NCBI GenBank assembly: GCA_947561715.1
Contig: OX387204.1
Coordinates: forward strand, 7,135,001-7,199,000
Length of the DNA: 64,000 nucleotides
Direction: 5' to 3'
DNA from: Ascidia mentula
Taxonomy: Eukaryota > Chordata > Ascidiacea > Phlebobranchia > Ascidiidae
The notes under the pieces are model-generated. The model did not search any database, had not been told where the DNA came from, and worked only from the letters and a program-made list of their open reading frames with translations. Position 1 is the stretch's first letter, and each line of letters opens with the position of its first letter. Shown here one piece after another: positions 38,011-49,134 of this stretch. A program made the position numbers and the translations under genes.

Positions 38011-40169
38011 AAAAATCCTCATTCGTTCTTTACCGTCGCAATTATTTTCGTTCGCTCGTGTTATCGCTGTTTTTGCTCAAACGTTTTATTCTGAATACAT
38101 GCATGTTCAAGCAATTTGTCTCTTAAATTACATTAAATATGACAATCTTGGAAACTATTTAGCGTTGGCAAAACTTCTTCACATGAATTAAATGAATGAA
38201 AATCTACGTTGCCTTGGGACAAAGTAATGTACATTCACAACTAAGCCATGAAAGCACGAGCAAATTAGGATAATTTCAGATTATATATTGATTTTAGTTG
38301 TAAGTTTGGATATGTGATAAAAGTGGAAGGCATTTCGGTGAATGACGGAGATATGCTCTTTAAACCCAAGTGTTGTCACTGGCCTCGTCGCAAGACGTCG
38401 CTAATATACAAGAAGGTAAAGATCGGTGGGCGTTCGGTGCCACAAATATCCTGGGTTCCAATACAGGTGTGGTCAAAAGTAAGAATATTTTAACACGTGG
38501 GTATATGGGCACATATATCAGGTACAAAAAAACCGTGATAAAGAAGGGTATACAGACATGTAGAACACTATAACCGCATAGATATTCATTTGAACTTGGT
38601 TCAGATTTAAGGTGCGGTACAAAGCGGAGGTTGAATTGCCGGACATTGGGGGCATAACATCAGATTTTCCTGAGTAATTTGATTTTACAAAAACGAAATT
38701 AACGGGCCTTTGTGTACTGCCCTCCCTAAAAAACAACGCATGATTTACTTAAACCAGAAGCATTCTGTTTGATTAAACCTCGCCTTACTGACGTATAGGT
38801 AGTGCCCTTGCGGCATCCATTTTGTATATTTTGCAAGCGTTTGTGATTGCAGAGAAGGATGCGCAAGCCAAATGCCTACAGAAGCCACAAAACACTCGTG
38901 ATTGATGTTGCGGTACGTGCGCACTTCAACGCTGTAATTACACAGCTGAACGCAAATAATTGCTGATGCAATATGCTTTGTTTGTTGTGAAAATACTAAA
39001 CTACAGTTTAAACTTGGTAACACGGATGTTTATTGACACAAGTAACAAAATATCCAAACAAAGTTGCGTTAACCAACGAAAGCGCAATGGTGCCATACTT
39101 TACGCTTGGGTACACCAACGACTAACATCAATGGTATATAGTAGATTTCTGCAGAAAGGTAAAAATCACTTCAGGCATTAAAGAACGATTAGTAATAACC
39201 CTTTACTACGAACACCAACCTTACATTTGCAACAAGACATTAAAAACGTAAAATCATCAAACGAATGCTCGTCAACACCGGGTGTTCCTTTATACATCAA
39301 ATACACAACACCGAGCTTTTGAGGATTTTTTTCTTTCACAATTTTCTGTTTCTGTTTGTTGTGCAAATATGGCGGCGAATGTACAAGGTGCTATTTGCAG
39401 GGGGCGTGTAATCTCATACGTTTGAAACATGACAACTTGTCTTTTTATCCGCAATATGACAATAACCTTCCACTGAACTTAACTGAGGCTGAAGTTTGAT
39501 GCGCCACCTGGTGGCACGGAGTAACGGAAGGTCGTCTTTTTTCGCGAATCGTCAGATTGTTCTCCTGTGCGACAAAGAACTTGATGTTAAATATTCTCGT
39601 TCAAAAGAGGCTTTCGTGCAAAAAGTCGTCTTAATGCAACGATTTCGAATATGTTAGAGAGTGGCGAGAGTTCAACACTTATTGCTGCTATTGTATTCAT
39701 TGTGCCGTTTTAACCAGTTGATTTAATGAGTTCAGATAGCAAAATTTTTCTGACCTTATCATGCATTGTATGAATGTGATTATTAGGTTGTCCTGTTCAA
39801 TGCACAAACCTGAGAAGCTCCAACCGGACTGATGCATCGAACGATGACCGGAAGTTCTTGTAAATCGTTCAGACCTTTCCTCATTTTTCTCCCTAAGCTT
39901 AGGTCCGTTCACAGAAGGGAAGGCAGTCGGTGGTTCCATGCTGTCTTTGGAGCTCAAATATAAGCCCTTCATCATTTCATCGCGCACGTCTAATCGGCTG
40001 TAAATCAATGGCGGCTTCATGGGACGTTCCAACAAGTTGCCATGTGATTGGACGACGTGCACCTGCATCAACAGTGTGTTTGCAGTTTGTACTCATAGCG
40101 GTATTGCGTTGAGGACATAAAGAAGATGGAATAGATGGCGAAATTCATTAGCTTGGTAAAATAAATTCA
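38011..40169. repeat. Array unit 2 (2159 bp)
   Basis: This unit carries CRMP terminal-exon copy 2 and the same internal variant as unit 1 near 39440. The AATAAA of the coiled-coil gene is lost here. Confidence 0.92.
39697..40062 (-). CDS. Alternative CRMP terminal exon, copy 2
   Basis: It is an intact 366-bp exon with the same acceptor (GATGCAG) and phase as copy 1. It reads [19 protein letters not shown] and otherwise differs little from copy 1. The next unit upstream lies 2.1 kb away. Confidence 0.72.
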   Translation of the reverse strand: MHVVQSHGNLLERPMKPPLIYSRLDVRDEMMKGLYLSSKDSMEPPTAFPSVNGPKLREKNEERSERFTRTSGHRSMHQSGWSFSGLCIEQDNLIITFIQCMIRSEKFCYLNSLNQLVKTAQ

Positions 40170-42342
40170 AAAAATCCTCATTCGTTCTTTACCGTCGCAA
40201 TTATTTTCGTTCGCTCGTTTTATCGCTGTTTTTGCTCAAACGTTTTATTCTGAATACATGCATGTTCAAGCAATTTGTCTCTTAAATTACATTAAATATG
40301 ACAATCTTGGAAACTATTTAGCGTTGGCAAAACTTCTCCACATTAATTAATTAAATGAAAATCTACGTTGCCTTGGGACAAAGTAATGTACATTCACAAC
40401 TAAGCAATGAAAGCACGAGCAAATTAGGATAATTTCAGATTATATATTGATTTTAGTTGTAAGTTTGGATATGTGATAAAAGTGGAAGGCATTTCGGTGA
40501 ATGACGGAGATATGCTCTTTAAACCCAAGTGTTGTCACTGGCCTCGTCGCAAGATGTCGCTAATAGACAAGAAGTTAAAGATCGGCAGGCGTTCGGTGCC
40601 ACAAATATCCTGGGTTCAAATACCGGTGTGGTCAAAAATAAAAATATTTTAACTCGTGGGTATATGGGCACATATATCAGGTACAAAAAAACCCGTGATA
40701 AAGAAGGGTATACAAACATGTAGAACACTATAACCGCATAGATATTCATTTGAACTTGGTTCAGATTTAAGGTGCGGTACAAAGCGGAGGTTGAATTGCC
40801 GGACATTGGGGGCATAACATCAGATTTTCGTGAGTAATTTAATTTTACAATTTTGAAACGAAATTAACGGACCTGGCTGCGGGCCTTTGTGTATTGCCCT
40901 CCCTACAAAACAACGCAGGATTTATTTAAACCCGAAGCATTCTGTTTGATAAACCTCGCCTCATTGACGTAAAGGTAGTGCCCTTGCGGCATCCATTTTG
41001 TATATTTTGCAAGCGTTTGTGATTGCAGAGAAGGATGCGCAAGCCAAATGCCTACAGAAGCCACAAAAAACTCGTAATTGATGTTGCGGTACGTGCGCAC
41101 TTCAACGCTGTAATTACACAGCTGAACGCAAATAATTGCTGATGCAATATTCTTTCTTTGTTGTGAAATCACTAAACTACAGTTTAAACTTGGTAACACG
41201 GATTTTTATTGACACAAGTAACAAAATATCGAAACAGAGTTGCGTTAACCAACGAAAGCGCAATGGTGCCATATTTTACGCTTGGGTACACCAACGACTA
41301 ACATCAATGGTATATAGTAGATTTCTGGAGAAAGGTAAAAATCACTTCAGGCATTAAAGAACGATTAGTAATAACCCTTTACTACGAACAACAACCTTAC
41401 ATTTGCACTAAGACATTAAAAACGTAAAATCATCAAACGAATGCTCGTCAACACCGGGTGTTCCTTTATACATCAAATACACAACACCGAGCTTTTGAGG
41501 ATTTTTTTCTTTCACAATTTTCTGTTTCTGTTTGTTGTGCAAATATGGCGGCGAATGTACAAGGTGCTATTTGCAGGGGGGGTGCAATCTCATACGTCTG
41601 AAACATGACAACTTGTCTGATAGCACGTTGCATGGCAATAACCTCCCACTGAAATTAACTGAGGCTGAAGTTTGATGCGCCACCTGGTGGCACGGAGTAA
41701 CGGAAAGTCGTTTTTTTTCGCGAATCGTCAGTCTGTTCTCCTGTGCGACAAAGAACTTGATGTTAAATATTCTCGTTCAAAAGAGGCTTTCGTGCAAAAA
41801 GTCGTCTTAATGCAATGATTTCGAATATGTTAGAGAGTGGCGAGAGTTCAACACTTGCTGCTATTGTATTCATTGTGCCGTTTTAACCAGTTGATTTAAT
41901 GAGTTCAGATAGCAAAATGTTTCTGACCTTATTATGCATTGTATGAATGTGATTATTAGGTTGTCCTGTTCAATGCACAAACCTGAGAAGCTCCAACCGG
42001 ACTGATGCATCGAACGATGACCGGAAGTTCTTGTAAATCGTTCAGACCTTTCCTCATTTTTCTCCCTAAGCTTAGGTCCGTTCACAGAAGGGAAGGCAGT
42101 CGGTGGTTCCATGCTGTCTTTGGAGCTCAAATATAAGCCCTTCATCATTTCATCGCGTACGTTTAATCGGCTGTAAATCAATGGCGGCTTCATAGGACGT
42201 TCCAACAAGTTACCATGTGATTGGACGACGTGCACCTGCATCAACAGTGTGTTTGCAGTTTGTACTCATAGCGGTATTGCGTTGAGGACATAATGAAGAT
42301 GGAATAGATGGCGAAATTCATTAGCTTGGTAAAATAAATTCA
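40170..42342. repeat. Array unit 3 (2173 bp)
   Basis: This unit carries terminal-exon copy 3. Near 41615 it has the variant CTGATAGCACGTTGCATGG, shared with unit 4 but not with units 1-2. Confidence 0.92.
41870..42235 (-). CDS. Alternative CRMP terminal exon, copy 3
   Basis: It is an intact 366-bp exon with acceptor GATGCAG, phase 0. It reads [15 protein letters not shown] and differs from copies 1 and 2 by a few residues (for example QCIIRSETFC). Confidence 0.72.
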   Translation of the reverse strand: MHVVQSHGNLLERPMKPPLIYSRLNVRDEMMKGLYLSSKDSMEPPTAFPSVNGPKLREKNEERSERFTRTSGHRSMHQSGWSFSGLCIEQDNLIITFIQCIIRSETFCYLNSLNQLVKTAQ

Positions 42343-44513
42343 AAAAATCCTCATTCGTTCTTTACCGTCGCAATTATTTTCGTTCGCTCGTTTTATCGCT
42401 GTTTTTGCTCAAACGTTTTATTCTGAATACATGTATGTTCAAGCAATTTGTCTCTTAAATTACATTAAATATGACAATCTTGGAAACTATTTAGCGTTGG
42501 CAAAACTTCTTCACATGAATTAAATGAATGAAAATCTACGTTGCCTTGGGACAAAGTAATGTACATTCACAACTAAGCAATGAAAGCACGAGCAAATTAG
42601 GATAATTTCAGATTATATATTGATTTTAGTTGTAAGTTTGGATATGTGATAAAAGTGGAAGGCATTTCGGTGAATGACGGAGATATGCTCTTTAAACCCA
42701 AGTGTTGTCACTGGCCTCGTCGCAAGACGTCGCTAATATACAAGAAGGTAAAGATCGGCAGGCGTTCGGTGCCACAAATATCCTGGGTTCAAATACCGGT
42801 GTGGTCAAAAATAAAAATATTTTAACACGTGGCTATATGGGTACATATATCAGGTACAAAAAACCTGTGGCAAAGAAGGGTATACAAACATGTAGAACAC
42901 TATAACCGCATAGATATTCATTTGAACTTGGTTCAGATTTAAGGTGCGGTACAAAGCGGAGGTTGAATTGCCGGACATTGGGGGCATAACATCAGATTTT
43001 CGTGAGTAATTTAATTTTACAATTTTGAAACGAAATTTACGGACCTGGCTGCGGGCCTTTGTGTACTGCCCTCCCTACAAAACAACGCAGGATTTATTTA
43101 AACCCGAAGCATTCTGTTTGATAAACCTCGCCTCATTGACGTAAAGGTAGTGCCCTTGCGGCATCCATTTTGTATATTTTGCAAGCGTTTGTGATTGCAG
43201 AGAAGGATGCGCAAGCCAAATGCCTACAGAAGCCACAAAAAACTCGTAATTGATGTTGCGGTACGTGCGCACTTCAACGCTGTAATTACACAGCTGAACG
43301 CAAATATTTGCTGATGCAATATACTTTCTTTGTTGTGAAATCACTAAACTACAGTTTAAACTTGGTAACACGGATGTTTATTGACACAAGTAACAAAATA
43401 TCCAAACAGAGTTGCGTTAACCAACGAAAGCGCAATGGTGCCATACTTCACGCTTGGGTACACCAACGACTAACATCAATGGTATATAGTATATTTCTGC
43501 AGAAAGGTAAAAATCACTTCAGGCATTAAAGAACGATTAGTAATAACCCTTTACTACGAACACCAACCTTACATTTGCAACAAGACATTAAAAACGTAAA
43601 ATCATCAAACGAATGCTCGTCAACACCGGGTGTTCCTTTATACATCAAATACACAACACCGAGCTATTGAAGATTTTTTTCTTTCACAATTTTCTGTTTC
43701 TGTTTGTTGTGCAAATATGGCGGCGAATGTACAAGGTGCTATTTGCAGGGGGAGTGTAATCTCATACGTCTGAAACATGACAACTTGCTGATAGCACGTT
43801 GCATGGCAATAACCTCCCACTGAATTTAACTGAGGCTGAAGTTTGATGCGCCACCTGGTGGCACGGAATAACGGAAGGTCGTCTTTTTTCGCGAATCGTC
43901 AGTCTGTTCTCCTGTGCGACAAAGAACTTGATGTTATATATTCTCGTCCAAAGAAGGCTTTCGTGCAAAAAGTCGTCTTAATGCAACAATTTTGAATATG
44001 TTAGAGAGTGGCGAGAGTTCAACACTTGCTGCTATTGTATTCATTGTGCCATTTTAACCAGTCGATTTAATGAGTTCAGATAGCAAAATTTTTCTGACCT
44101 TATTATGCATTGTATGAATGTGATTATTAGGTTGTCCTGTTCAATGCACAAACCTGAGAAGCTCCAACCGGACTGATGCATCGAACGATGACCGGAAGTT
44201 CTTGTAAATCGTTCAGGCCTTTCCTCATTTTTCTCCCTAAGCTTAGGTCCGTTCACAGAAGGGGAGGCAGTCGGTATTTCCATATTGTCGTTGGAGCTCA
44301 AATGCAAGCCCTTCATCATTTCATCGCGCACGTCTAATCGGTTGTAAATCAATGGCGGCTTCATAGGACGTTCCAACAAGTTGCCATGTGATTGGACGAC
44401 GTGCACCTGTAACAACAGTGTGTTTGCAGTTTGTACTCATAGCGGTATTGCGTTAAGGACATAATGAAGATGGAATAGATGGCGAAATTCATTAGCTTGG
44501 TAAAATCAATTCA
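42343..44513. repeat. Array unit 4 (~2171 bp)
   Basis: This unit adjoins the CRMP coding body and carries terminal-exon copy 4. It ends where similarity to the other units stops, just after GCTTGGTAAAAT, in the last CRMP intron. Confidence 0.9.
44041..44406 (-). CDS. CRMP terminal exon, copy 4 (proximal)
   Basis: The 366-bp exon nearest the gene body is preceded by GTTGTTACAG, whereas the other copies have GTTGATGCAG. It is the most divergent copy: [19 protein letters not shown], then [15 protein letters not shown] and [11 protein letters not shown]. It alone contains an S-P dipeptide in the stretch where vertebrate CRMPs are phosphorylated by proline-directed kinases. Confidence 0.8.
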   Translation of the reverse strand: MHVVQSHGNLLERPMKPPLIYNRLDVRDEMMKGLHLSSNDNMEIPTASPSVNGPKLREKNEERPERFTRTSGHRSMHQSGWSFSGLCIEQDNLIITFIQCIIRSEKFCYLNSLNRLVKMAQ

Positions 44514-47500
44514 TGTGCAGCCATTGAGCAAATACGGGAGGATGTGTTTACCGCATCCAGCGTATTGTGTTTTCTTAACGCCTGCTGAGTGGGAATGCTC
44601 ATCAACGGACTGGAGTAGCTATTTCGGAGGGATGCATTTTAGTTCCATTGTAATTAATACCGTTATAACAAACAACTATAAAAGTATTACGTGTATTTTG
44701 TACAAAATACACAAAACAAAGCACACACCTCATTTTCATCCAAAACCACTTTTCCTCGACTAATCACAACCACAGGAGCTCCGTTGCTTTCAACTTCGTC
44801 AAAGACATTCGCGCAATCGGCTTTAGTGATGTTCAGAGCCGACGCGCTGGCTGCCAATGAGCGGTGTTCGTTGGCGCGCCAAACCACCAGGTCGGCGTCC
44901 GAGCCAATGGCAACGTGTCCTTTTCGCGGAAAAAGATTGAAAAGCCTCGCAGCATTTGTGCTCGTGAGAGCAACAAATTGGTTTTGGTCGATGTTCCCTT
45001 TTTCCTGAAAAAATTATTATGTAAGACGTCGCAAAACATATTTGTTGCAGTCCATGTTGTTTAAGTTTGAACTGTTTTGTTGAGGAAAAACCTACGTTTC
45101 AAAAGAAACAACTCGTTACAACTGGTATTGGTTTAAAAGTACGAACTGTTGGATTTGTGCCAGCGCGGACGAATGAAATAGTCCCTTGTTTGCAATCAGC
45201 ACACAACTATTTTAATTCCACAGCATGATTTGAAATTAGGTTGTCTAGAGACAAAGTCTTCGGGTTCTTCGCTTGTCACACCTTGTCCAATAACTAAAAC
45301 ACAACATTTGCTCACCACCCCTAGATTCCAGAGCGCCATCATGCGTTCAAACGCGCCATTGGTCCCTGGCGGAATATTCGTAAAATCGCTTTTTCCCAAT
45401 TTGCTCTTTGATGTATTCGAGAACGTACAGTGCCCGCTGGAAACGCATTGAATGTTGCCACTAAAATGGAAAACGTTTAAACAAGGCAATCCCGTGGTAT
45501 TGTAAATATTTTTTTTGAACCTGGACAAGGCATCGAACAAGCGTTGCTGGGCGAGTGGTTCGTCCCGAAGAGGTGGCCAAGTAAGGCAGGCGGTGGCCTT
45601 GTTCCACGACGCGTTTTGATACGAGGATCCGTTTCGGCACAAGGCAACCGCGTTTACTTGGCCGTAAACTTGTTGACCTGTAAGATTGACTAAAAAGTTA
45701 AACTAAAGAAAAAACATGCGATAAAAATTCACATTTTTGTATTTAGTGGCTGTCATACCAAATACATGTCAAATGTATGCAAAAAAATGTGTGCAAACAT
45801 GTTTCGTAGACACCTCTTATGCCAGCAACCTTTTACGGATGCTGCTTACCTATTCGCCTCGCTTCGCTTATGGCGTTCACCGCTCTTACTCCAGTCAGAT
45901 TGATGAACATGACGGGACAAGAAACTTGTTTTGCGATGATGATGACGCGGTTAACTGCTTCCCACTCGACCTGCAAGGAGTAATCAAATCAACCCCGTGT
46001 GTCATTGGAGGATTCAAAGGTAACATTGCCATACATACATCCTCGTTTCTAGCAGTGAGAATACCAGCTGGTTGCGAACGTCCTTTAACCTTTTCAGCTT
46101 GACCCAGTTTTCGTACCAATGATCCGTTTTCGGCGTGAACGAGCGCCACGCCACCTAGTGTCCGGATATGCAGGAGAACCTCGAATATCTTCAGAAAACG
46201 ATTCTTTTTAGTTTTCAATATGTTAACATGCATAGGATGCTCTAATTTAATACTTTTAAGACGATTTAACTGTTTTTGAATACAACGTATATGTTTAAAC
46301 TTGTTAGAACAAATTCACTAACATTGTCATGACAGTAATAAAGTAACGTAACAGTCTTTATGAAAAACGGCATACTAAGACTTGAGATGCCCTTGGGCGT
46401 TCTACTTTGGTCCGCTAACGCATTTTGCAACACGGCCTGGAGGTCTTAAACATACTTAGTTTATGTAACTTGTTGCACAACTATCGACCTTTAAATTTCG
46501 AAAAAAACACGTAATAAACGGACGTTTTTATCGAAACATGTCAATGATTTTTTAAGCTGTCATCGCTCTCCTTTTTGATACAAACGTGGTGAAGTACTTT
46601 AATAACCAACGCTAAAGATCCTCCACACACCCACTAGAAAAGATTTCGCACTCCCAGATTAAGAACCAATATACCAAGATGTGATGTTACGATTTCAATG
46701 GCGTCAAATAAATGTTCCTTATTTCACAGATTATCTCACAGCGGTATCTATGAACAGGTGGCACAATGTTTGCCTGGAGAAGCCAATGACTTTGCGTTTG
46801 CCCACCCCTGGTTTATGATTTATTCAGAACCTGTTCGTCGCTGAGATGATATCGATCGCTCGTCCGTACACGGAAGGAGTTGACTCCGTGTTCCATCGCC
46901 AACGTCGTCATCGATTTCTTGACATCTTCGTTCCATGACGTCACGTCTACATGTAGGCTGACGTCACAGCAACTGGCCGCGCTAGTCTCCGAACGTTGCT
47001 GGTAAGAGGAAGTCAGTCCACCTTGGTCCGGCGTGACGTAATCGACTGAAGAAATAGGGTTTTAATTTTATCGCATTGATATTAATCACCCCCGTTTCCT
47101 ACCCGTGGTTTGCGGAGATTTTGTCTCATTAAAGACTGTTTTTATGTTGAAGTAAGAAGAAGTTTGCAAGATAATTTTTTTTATAGTTAGAATATCACGT
47201 TTTTATCTTTTACATATACTAGTATCCAAAATCAGCAAGTTTAAGTCAATAGTTTTGATCGCTTTTAACAACACGCAGGTAAATGGGGGTGACATGCACA
47301 CTTGTTTTAGATGCCAATATGATAAGTTCCAAAAATATTTGCAATGCTATGTTACTGTACGGAAAGGTACTTTCCACTGTTATTATTTTGTTGCTGTAAT
47401 TTTTGTGTTATATGTGGTGGGTTGATGATCGCGAAATTCAGTGGACGCATAGTTGTTTACCATGAAAATGCATAACACTACTAAGTCCTTGTACGTAAGC

Positions 47501-48725
47501 TTGTCACGGTAACATAGTCAGACGGGAATTGTCGCGTACACAATGCATTAGGAATCGATGTAAATACACAGGGCATTCCGACGCCCTTGGGATTCCTAGA
47601 AAGGTGCCGAATTCCACTGGGACGCCTTTTGGTTAGGTAAACGGTCCAGGCCGTCAATCTTGTTTGCCGGCCTCGACCCGAAAACCCATAAGACTTCCAC
47701 GTTACGCTCTAAAATGACCTAATTGCGCCGCGCAGTGAATCAATCCCAATAACGGCATTTGCGAGCACAATGAGATCACTTACAAACGGTGGTCGTGCCT
47801 CCCAGAAGGGCCGCCCTAGTTCCGCTGTAGAAGTCGTCGGCTGTCGTTTCGTCGCTGTTACCTCCGCAACCGTACCATGATGACTTTGCAGCTAGGTTAA
47901 CCGACGGGTCGACACCTCCAGGTAGGATGAGGGCATCTTTTGCGTCAATGACAATCACACCGCCTGGAACTGTGAGATCCAGACCAAGTTGCCTGCGCCA
48001 GACGAAAAAATATGGAAAATACCCATACAAATTGCTTGGGTTTGAAGCCGACGAGACAAGAGACGTTTTGCAAATTTAACAACATTTGCTACATTTTTAC
48101 GTTGTTTTGCGATGAGGGTTAAAAAGGATATTTAAAGCCTACACATTTGCATCAAATTATGTTAAAAACCATACAATATCAACACAATAGGCAAGTTTGT
48201 GGGGGCGGTTTTATCACAGCAGTTATCTGTTCGCGTATCGGGTCGTATGCACGGGAAAAAGGTTTACCTTATCAAGCCGTTTTCAACAAAAATATCCGCT
48301 CTGAAGGTGTGATCATGATTGACAACCTTTCCACCCTTGATCAACAGACGTTCGCTCTGCAAAATTTGCACGTCAATTTAGATGTATACGGTAAAGGTCG
48401 TGTTCGGGCATTTGCCAGCGATATAGAAAATTTGTACGTTATACAAAAAAACAGCTCTTGATGTGGATCCCCGAATCTTGCAATTTACGAGTTTGAGGAA
48501 ACCACCGAACCTATTTTAAAACTGCAAGTTTGTCGCCTGGAGCGTTTCAAGCGACGTTAGCCTAAATTGCTTCTCATGCCGCGCGTTTATAACATGCTAA
48601 AAACTCCCGTCGTAAGTTTCTGCTAATTATTTGCATTAAGATTGAACTGGGAAAAATCCACCGCAGGCGCTTTCGACCTCTGCACTTACCGCAATTTTTG
48701 GAATACTTCTCTTGTTCTGACTCAT
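44041..48725 (-). CDS. DPYSL: Collapsin response mediator protein (dihydropyrimidinase-like)
   Basis: Ten exons in consistent phase give 587 residues with the proximal terminal exon: 48690-48725 (ATG at 48725, [12 protein letters not shown]), 48268-48356, 47784-47992, 46831-47045, 46039-46188, 45850-45970, 45521-45677, 45316-45460, 44729-45004, 44041-44406. Vertebrate CRMPs have about 570. Family landmarks are [90 protein letters not shown] and [10 protein letters not shown]. The metal-binding HxH of active dihydropyrimidinases is absent (GGVDPSVNL), so it is probably non-catalytic. CRMPs regulate microtubules and actin in axon guidance. The C-terminal tail with HQSGWSFSG is the CRMP-specific part and exists in four tandem versions. 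Confidence 0.93.
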
Positions 48726-48962
48726 GATGTCGTCGAATTGTTGATGGCTCAACTACAGTTGGGACTCGTTGCGCTAGTGGTCCGGGTTTCGTACAAAGGC
48801 CCGACGTACTGTTCAATAGCCTGTTCGCAACAAAGGGTGTCAAGTTCAAGGACCGTTGAATTTAAATGGAACCAGAGCTCCAACGGCAACTGTTCACCTC
48901 GCATGCGCCTTTATCGGACAAACTTAGATAACAAGACCCTATTGAAGTCGCCAGTAAAATAA

Positions 48963-49134
48963 ATAAATACAGACTGGGCATAAAAACATACCTTCTTTCG
49001 GAGCGATCTGGTCCCGGCGATTGCGATGGGAGTGTCTCGAAGTGTTTGCACTTTCGCCAGCAATCAGCACTTCGTCCCTTCTTTTGACGTCGAGAAATCG
49101 ATAAGCGGACGCTTCGAGCGCTTTTCTTGAGCAA
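48963..49134 (-). other. Possible upstream exon of CRMP
   Basis: On the minus strand a good donor (CCGAAAGAAG|GTATGT) ends at about 48992, preceded by an open, Arg/Ser-rich frame starting with ATG at 49134. The phase (2) does not fit CRMP exon 2, which starts at phase 0. It is more likely a 5' UTR exon than an alternative N-terminus. No homology is recognised. Confidence 0.25.

Larger units (their letters stand above)
35854..44513. repeat. Four-unit tandem array of ~2.16 kb, multiplying the 3' ends of two convergent genes
   Basis: The marker AAAAATCCTC recurs at 35854, 38011, 40170 and 42343 (periods 2157, 2159, 2173), and the last unit ends near 44513. The copies are highly similar over their whole length. 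The left boundary falls in the 3' UTR of the plus-strand coiled-coil gene. The right boundary falls in the last intron of the minus-strand CRMP gene, within the line AGCTTGGTAAAAT. Each unit carries an intact 366-bp CRMP terminal exon. There are no terminal repeats, reverse transcriptase or transposase, so this is a segmental tandem duplication and not a mobile element. Confidence 0.93.

Noticed and set aside
35854-44513. Array as an LTR or other mobile element
   Set aside because: There are no terminal repeats, target-site duplication or polymerase/transposase reading frame. The boundaries fall inside two host genes.
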